DNA of 8,296 bases from Fibrobacterota bacterium (GTDB lineage: Bacteria > Fibrobacterota > Chitinivibrionia > Chitinivibrionales > JANQEN01). This document shows, piece by piece, positions 5,948 to 8,296 of the stretch. The stretch lies in contig JAUXBV010000116.1 of assembly GCA_030619215.1 (NCBI GenBank), positions 1 to 8,296 on the forward strand, in the 5' to 3' direction. A program made the position numbers and the translations under genes. The notes under the pieces were generated by a model that saw nothing but the letters and a program-made list of their open reading frames with translations, was not told the origin of the DNA and ran no database searches. Within the stretch, counting starts at the first letter, position 1, and each line of letters starts with the position of its first letter.

Positions 5948-6388
5948 ATGAAAAAAAACAAAACCAAAGAGGGTGAAATATTTTTACAGCTCCTTAAAAA
6001 TAGGGGGCTTTCTTTTACTAGGCAGCGTAAAATAATTTTTGAACATATTATTAAAAACCATGATCATTTTGAGGTAAAGCATATTATTGAAGCCCTACAG
6101 AAGAGAAAACTACGAGTCAGCAGAGCTACAGTTTATAGGACGCTTGCCCATCTTGAAGATTGCAGATTAATCAGGAAGATGGATTTAGGACACGGTCATT
6201 CACATTTTGAGCATATCCTTGGATATAAGCACCACGAACATCTTTGTTGTGAAAAATGTGGGAAAATTGTAGAGTTTGGTGATTCGATTCTCGAGAAACG
6301 TATAAAAAAAATATTAGAGTTGAACTTATTTAATAAAACAAACCATAATGTTCGGATTCTTGGAATATGTAAAAATTGTCAAAAATAG
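5948..6388 (+). CDS. fur: Fur-family ferric uptake regulator
   Basis: This 146-aa metal-responsive repressor has an N-terminal winged helix (FTRQRKIIFEHI 23-34; recognition helix region VSRATVYRTLAHLED 57-71) and a C-terminal metal and dimer domain. The domain has GHGHSHFEH (81-89), the HHEHLCCEKCGKIVEF block (95-110) and a terminal CKNC (141-144). The structural zinc site is C101/C104 with C141/C144, and the histidine-rich part should hold the sensing metal. Fur, PerR and Zur share this plan. Fur is preferred because the next gene is feoB and the operator is of Fur type. ATG 5948 is used; the preceding GTG 5945 is also possible. No clear Shine-Dalgarno precedes either, which may keep expression low. 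feoB starts 11 bases after its stop, so the two are one transcript and fur is probably autoregulated. The region is visibly more AT-rich than galE to Mut7-C. Confidence 0.92.
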   Translation: MKKNKTKEGEIFLQLLKNRGLSFTRQRKIIFEHIIKNHDHFEVKHIIEALQKRKLRVSRATVYRTLAHLEDCRLIRKMDLGHGHSHFEHILGYKHHEHLCCEKCGKIVEFGDSILEKRIKKILELNLFNKTNHNVRILGICKNCQK

Positions 6389-6399
6389 AGGTGAGAAGG

Positions 6400-8296
6400 A
6401 TGAAAGAAAATGAAAAATTAATTGAAAAGCAATCCGGGAAACCCGTAGAAGTAAAGAAAATTGCTATTGTGGGATTGCCAAATACTGGAAAAAGCCGGGT
6501 CTTCAACTTTTGTACAGGTGAATATGCTCTTGTCGCAAATTATCCCCTTACAACGGTTGAGATTAGAAAAACACAATGTAAAGTGGGAGACCAGCTCTAT
6601 GAGGTCATTGATACTCCGGGCCTTCACTCGCTCTATATTCATTCGGAGGAGGAGATCGTTGTCAGGGATTTGTTATTCTCTGAAAAGCCGGATGCTATTA
6701 TTCAGTGCATTGATGCAAACCAGTTTAAACAGTCGCTTGTGCTCACTGCGGATTTAATGGAGTTAGGCATTCCAATGGTAATTGCACTGAATGCAATTAA
6801 AGAAACTGCAAAAAAGGGCGTTCGAATCAATTCGGATAAGCTTTCACAACTTTTGGGTATTCCGGTAGTTGAATTTCTTACCATGCAGGATAAGGGTAAG
6901 GAAAAAATGAGTAAGGCTATTGGGAAAGCTGTTAAAATGAAAAATTATCCACAGTATAAAGAAAATATAGAGAAATGGATAACAGAGATTATATCAGAAT
7001 TTCCCGGCGATATGGATTATAAGCGAAAAAAAGCTGTTCTTCTGTTAGAAAACGATCAATTTTTATTGAAAGAGTTGGAAAAGAAGCTTAAAGAGGAAAC
7101 AGCCTTAAAGATAAAAGAGAAATTAGATGGGATAAAGGGAGGTTTTACAGGTGATATAGGGCGTACTATAAATAAGCAGCGGGACTTATGGGTTGATGAT
7201 ATTTATGATAAGTCAGTTAAAAAGCAAAAGGGAGAACAGAGTAAGCTTCTCCAGGGTTTTGCGCATTTATGCCGCCATCCTGTGTTTGGGGTTCCGATAC
7301 TCTTTGCTTTTATTTATATAACATTTTATTTAGTTGTCAACGTTGCCGGGTTTATGGAAGGAGCACTGAGCGGATATATAGTTGATCCGACAGTTGAATT
7401 TATTTCGGGTTATATACCGGAAGGATTCTGGAATGATTTCTTAGTCGGGTATTATGGTGTATTAACCCTTGGGTTGTTTAATGCAGTCTGCACAGTGCTT
7501 CCTATTCTTACTGTATTTTTTCTCGCGTTCGGATTTCTTGAAGACATTGGCTATATTCCGAACCTGTGTGTGTTAACTAAAAGAATTTTAGAAAAGATAG
7601 GACTGACTGGAAATTCCATTATGCCGCTTGTACTGGGTTTTGGGTGTAAGACCATGGCTACGCTTACTACAAGGAGCTTAACCTCGCGTAAAGAGAAATT
7701 TATAGCTGTTTATCTTATTGCCTTTGCCATTCCCTGCGCTGCTCAGCTCGCTATTGATATGGGTATACTCGGAAGGGTTGGATTTAAGGCTTTTCTTATT
7801 GCCTATGGAACACTTATTGTTGTTGAAATATGCGCCGGTGCCATTCTTAATAAAATGCTACCGACAAAAGAAACGAGCGATTTTATTCAGGAACTTTCTC
7901 CAATACGTATTCCTGATATAAAAGCGTTGTTTCTGAAGACCTATTACCGGCTTTACTGGTTTTTGAAAGAGGCCCTGCCGATTTTTATCATTGCAGCGGT
8001 TGTACTGTTTGCATTTGATAAATTGTATATACTTAACGTTATAAAAATAGTATTACGTCCTGTTGTAGACACGTGGCTCGGATTGCCTCTGGATATAGTG
8101 GACGTATTGATTCTTTCCCTTGCCAGGCACGAAGCCGCAGCGGGTCTGCTTCTCAACATGGTTGATGCAGGAACGCTTAACTATATACAGTGTATTGTTG
8201 CTGTTGTTATAACAACCATGTTTGTTCCCTGTTTCGCAAATATAGTGGCAATGTGCAAAGTGATGGGAGTAAAAACAGGGATAGCTATGGCTATAG
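6400..8296 (+). CDS. feoB: Ferrous iron transporter FeoB, divergent type (3' end beyond window)
   Basis: 632 codons are visible and the frame is still open at the window edge. FeoB imports Fe(II) across the inner membrane. The cytoplasmic G domain has G1 GLPNTGKS (25-32), a G2 region PLTTVE (49-54) and G3 DTPGLHSL (71-78) followed by the FeoB-like SEEEIVVRDLL. CIDANQ (103-108) corresponds to the usual VDATN. The G4 position reads NAIKE (131-135) where FeoB normally has NMxDE, so the specificity aspartate is replaced by lysine. A charged helical linker (about 185-285) precedes the membrane part, which starts at HPVFGVPILF (293-302). Gate-like segments are GFGCKTMATLTTR (413-425) and IPCAAQL (444-450), in place of the canonical GFGCNVPA and its partner; C416 and C446 are retained. 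AGGTGA (6389-6394) lies 5 bases before the ATG. No feoA is seen upstream. I recall similar TMAT..TTR FeoB forms in anaerobes such as Geobacter, so this is probably a subfamily rather than a decayed gene. Confidence 0.9.
   Translation, partial: MKENEKLIEKQSGKPVEVKKIAIVGLPNTGKSRVFNFCTGEYALVANYPLTTVEIRKTQCKVGDQLYEVIDTPGLHSLYIHSEEEIVVRDLLFSEKPDAIIQCIDANQFKQSLVLTADLMELGIPMVIALNAIKETAKKGVRINSDKLSQLLGIPVVEFLTMQDKGKEKMSKAIGKAVKMKNYPQYKENIEKWITEIISEFPGDMDYKRKKAVLLLENDQFLLKELEKKLKEETALKIKEKLDGIKGGFTGDIGRTINKQRDLWVDDIYDKSVKKQKGEQSKLLQGFAHLCRHPVFGVPILFAFIYITFYLVVNVAGFMEGALSGYIVDPTVEFISGYIPEGFWNDFLVGYYGVLTLGLFNAVCTVLPILTVFFLAFGFLEDIGYIPNLCVLTKRILEKIGLTGNSIMPLVLGFGCKTMATLTTRSLTSRKEKFIAVYLIAFAIPCAAQLAIDMGILGRVGFKAFLIAYGTLIVVEICAGAILNKMLPTKETSDFIQELSPIRIPDIKALFLKTYYRLYWFLKEALPIFIIAAVVLFAFDKLYILNVIKIVLRPVVDTWLGLPLDIVDVLILSLARHEAAAGLLLNMVDAGTLNYIQCIVAVVITTMFVPCFANIVAMCKVMGVKTGIAMAI

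Noticed and set aside
6461..6757. 98-codon + strand frame within feoB
   Set aside because: It is out of frame with the clear FeoB G domain, whose motifs G1 to G3 are all in the frame starting at 6400.
1..8296. CRISPR array, tRNA, rRNA, insertion sequence, toxin-antitoxin or phage-defence module
   Set aside because: No spaced direct repeats, cloverleaf, transposase or terminal inverted repeats were found. The Mut7-C nuclease has no antitoxin-like partner in a typical position.

Overview
The window reads as ordinary chromosome from a Gram-negative, probably anaerobic bacterium. The support is signal peptides on two consecutive exported proteins, calcium-binding thrombospondin type 3 (TSP3) repeats of the kind common in outer-envelope proteins, and a ferrous-iron uptake gene under a Fur-type operator. 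The phylum cannot be fixed from this sequence. The TSP3 'CPD' repeats would suit Fibrobacterota, Bacteroidota-like or deltaproteobacterial lineages, and this is a weak inference. There are seven protein genes and no tRNA, rRNA, CRISPR array, insertion sequence or phage gene.

Left part (1-1985): an AT-rich, hairpin-rich leader ends in a strong intrinsic terminator just upstream of galE (UDP-glucose 4-epimerase, +). galE converges on a Nif3/DUF34 dinuclear-metal protein (-), and the two stop codons abut with no spacer.

Middle part (1986-5637): a divergent intergenic region leads into three + strand genes that could form one operon. They are an exported parallel beta-helix protein ending in three 33-residue TSP3 repeats, an ABC-type extracellular solute-binding protein with no permease or ATPase beside it, and a cytoplasmic Mut7-C ribonuclease with an N-terminal ubiquitin-like domain. 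The first two are probably envelope or periplasmic. The third does not obviously share their function. The start region of the binding protein is unusual: a consensus Shine-Dalgarno drives a 13-codon mini-ORF whose TGA overlaps the gene's ATG.

Right part (5638-8296): a 310-base non-coding region carries a degenerate hairpin repeat, a near-consensus sigma-70 promoter (TTGACA, 17 bases, TATATT) and, at the expected transcription start, a perfect 7-1-7 palindrome of Fur-box architecture. It drives fur and then feoB, which runs off the window. This looks like an autoregulated iron-uptake operon: Fur senses Fe(II) and would repress both itself and FeoB. The FeoB is divergent. Its G4 nucleotide-specificity motif lacks the usual aspartate and its membrane gate motif is non-canonical; no feoA is visible.

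I did not find a convincing undescribed system. The points most worth a second look are the Fur-box/fur/feoB unit with its altered FeoB, the mini-ORF before the solute-binding protein, the nested terminator and ribosome-site structure before galE, and the TSP3-tailed beta-helix protein.
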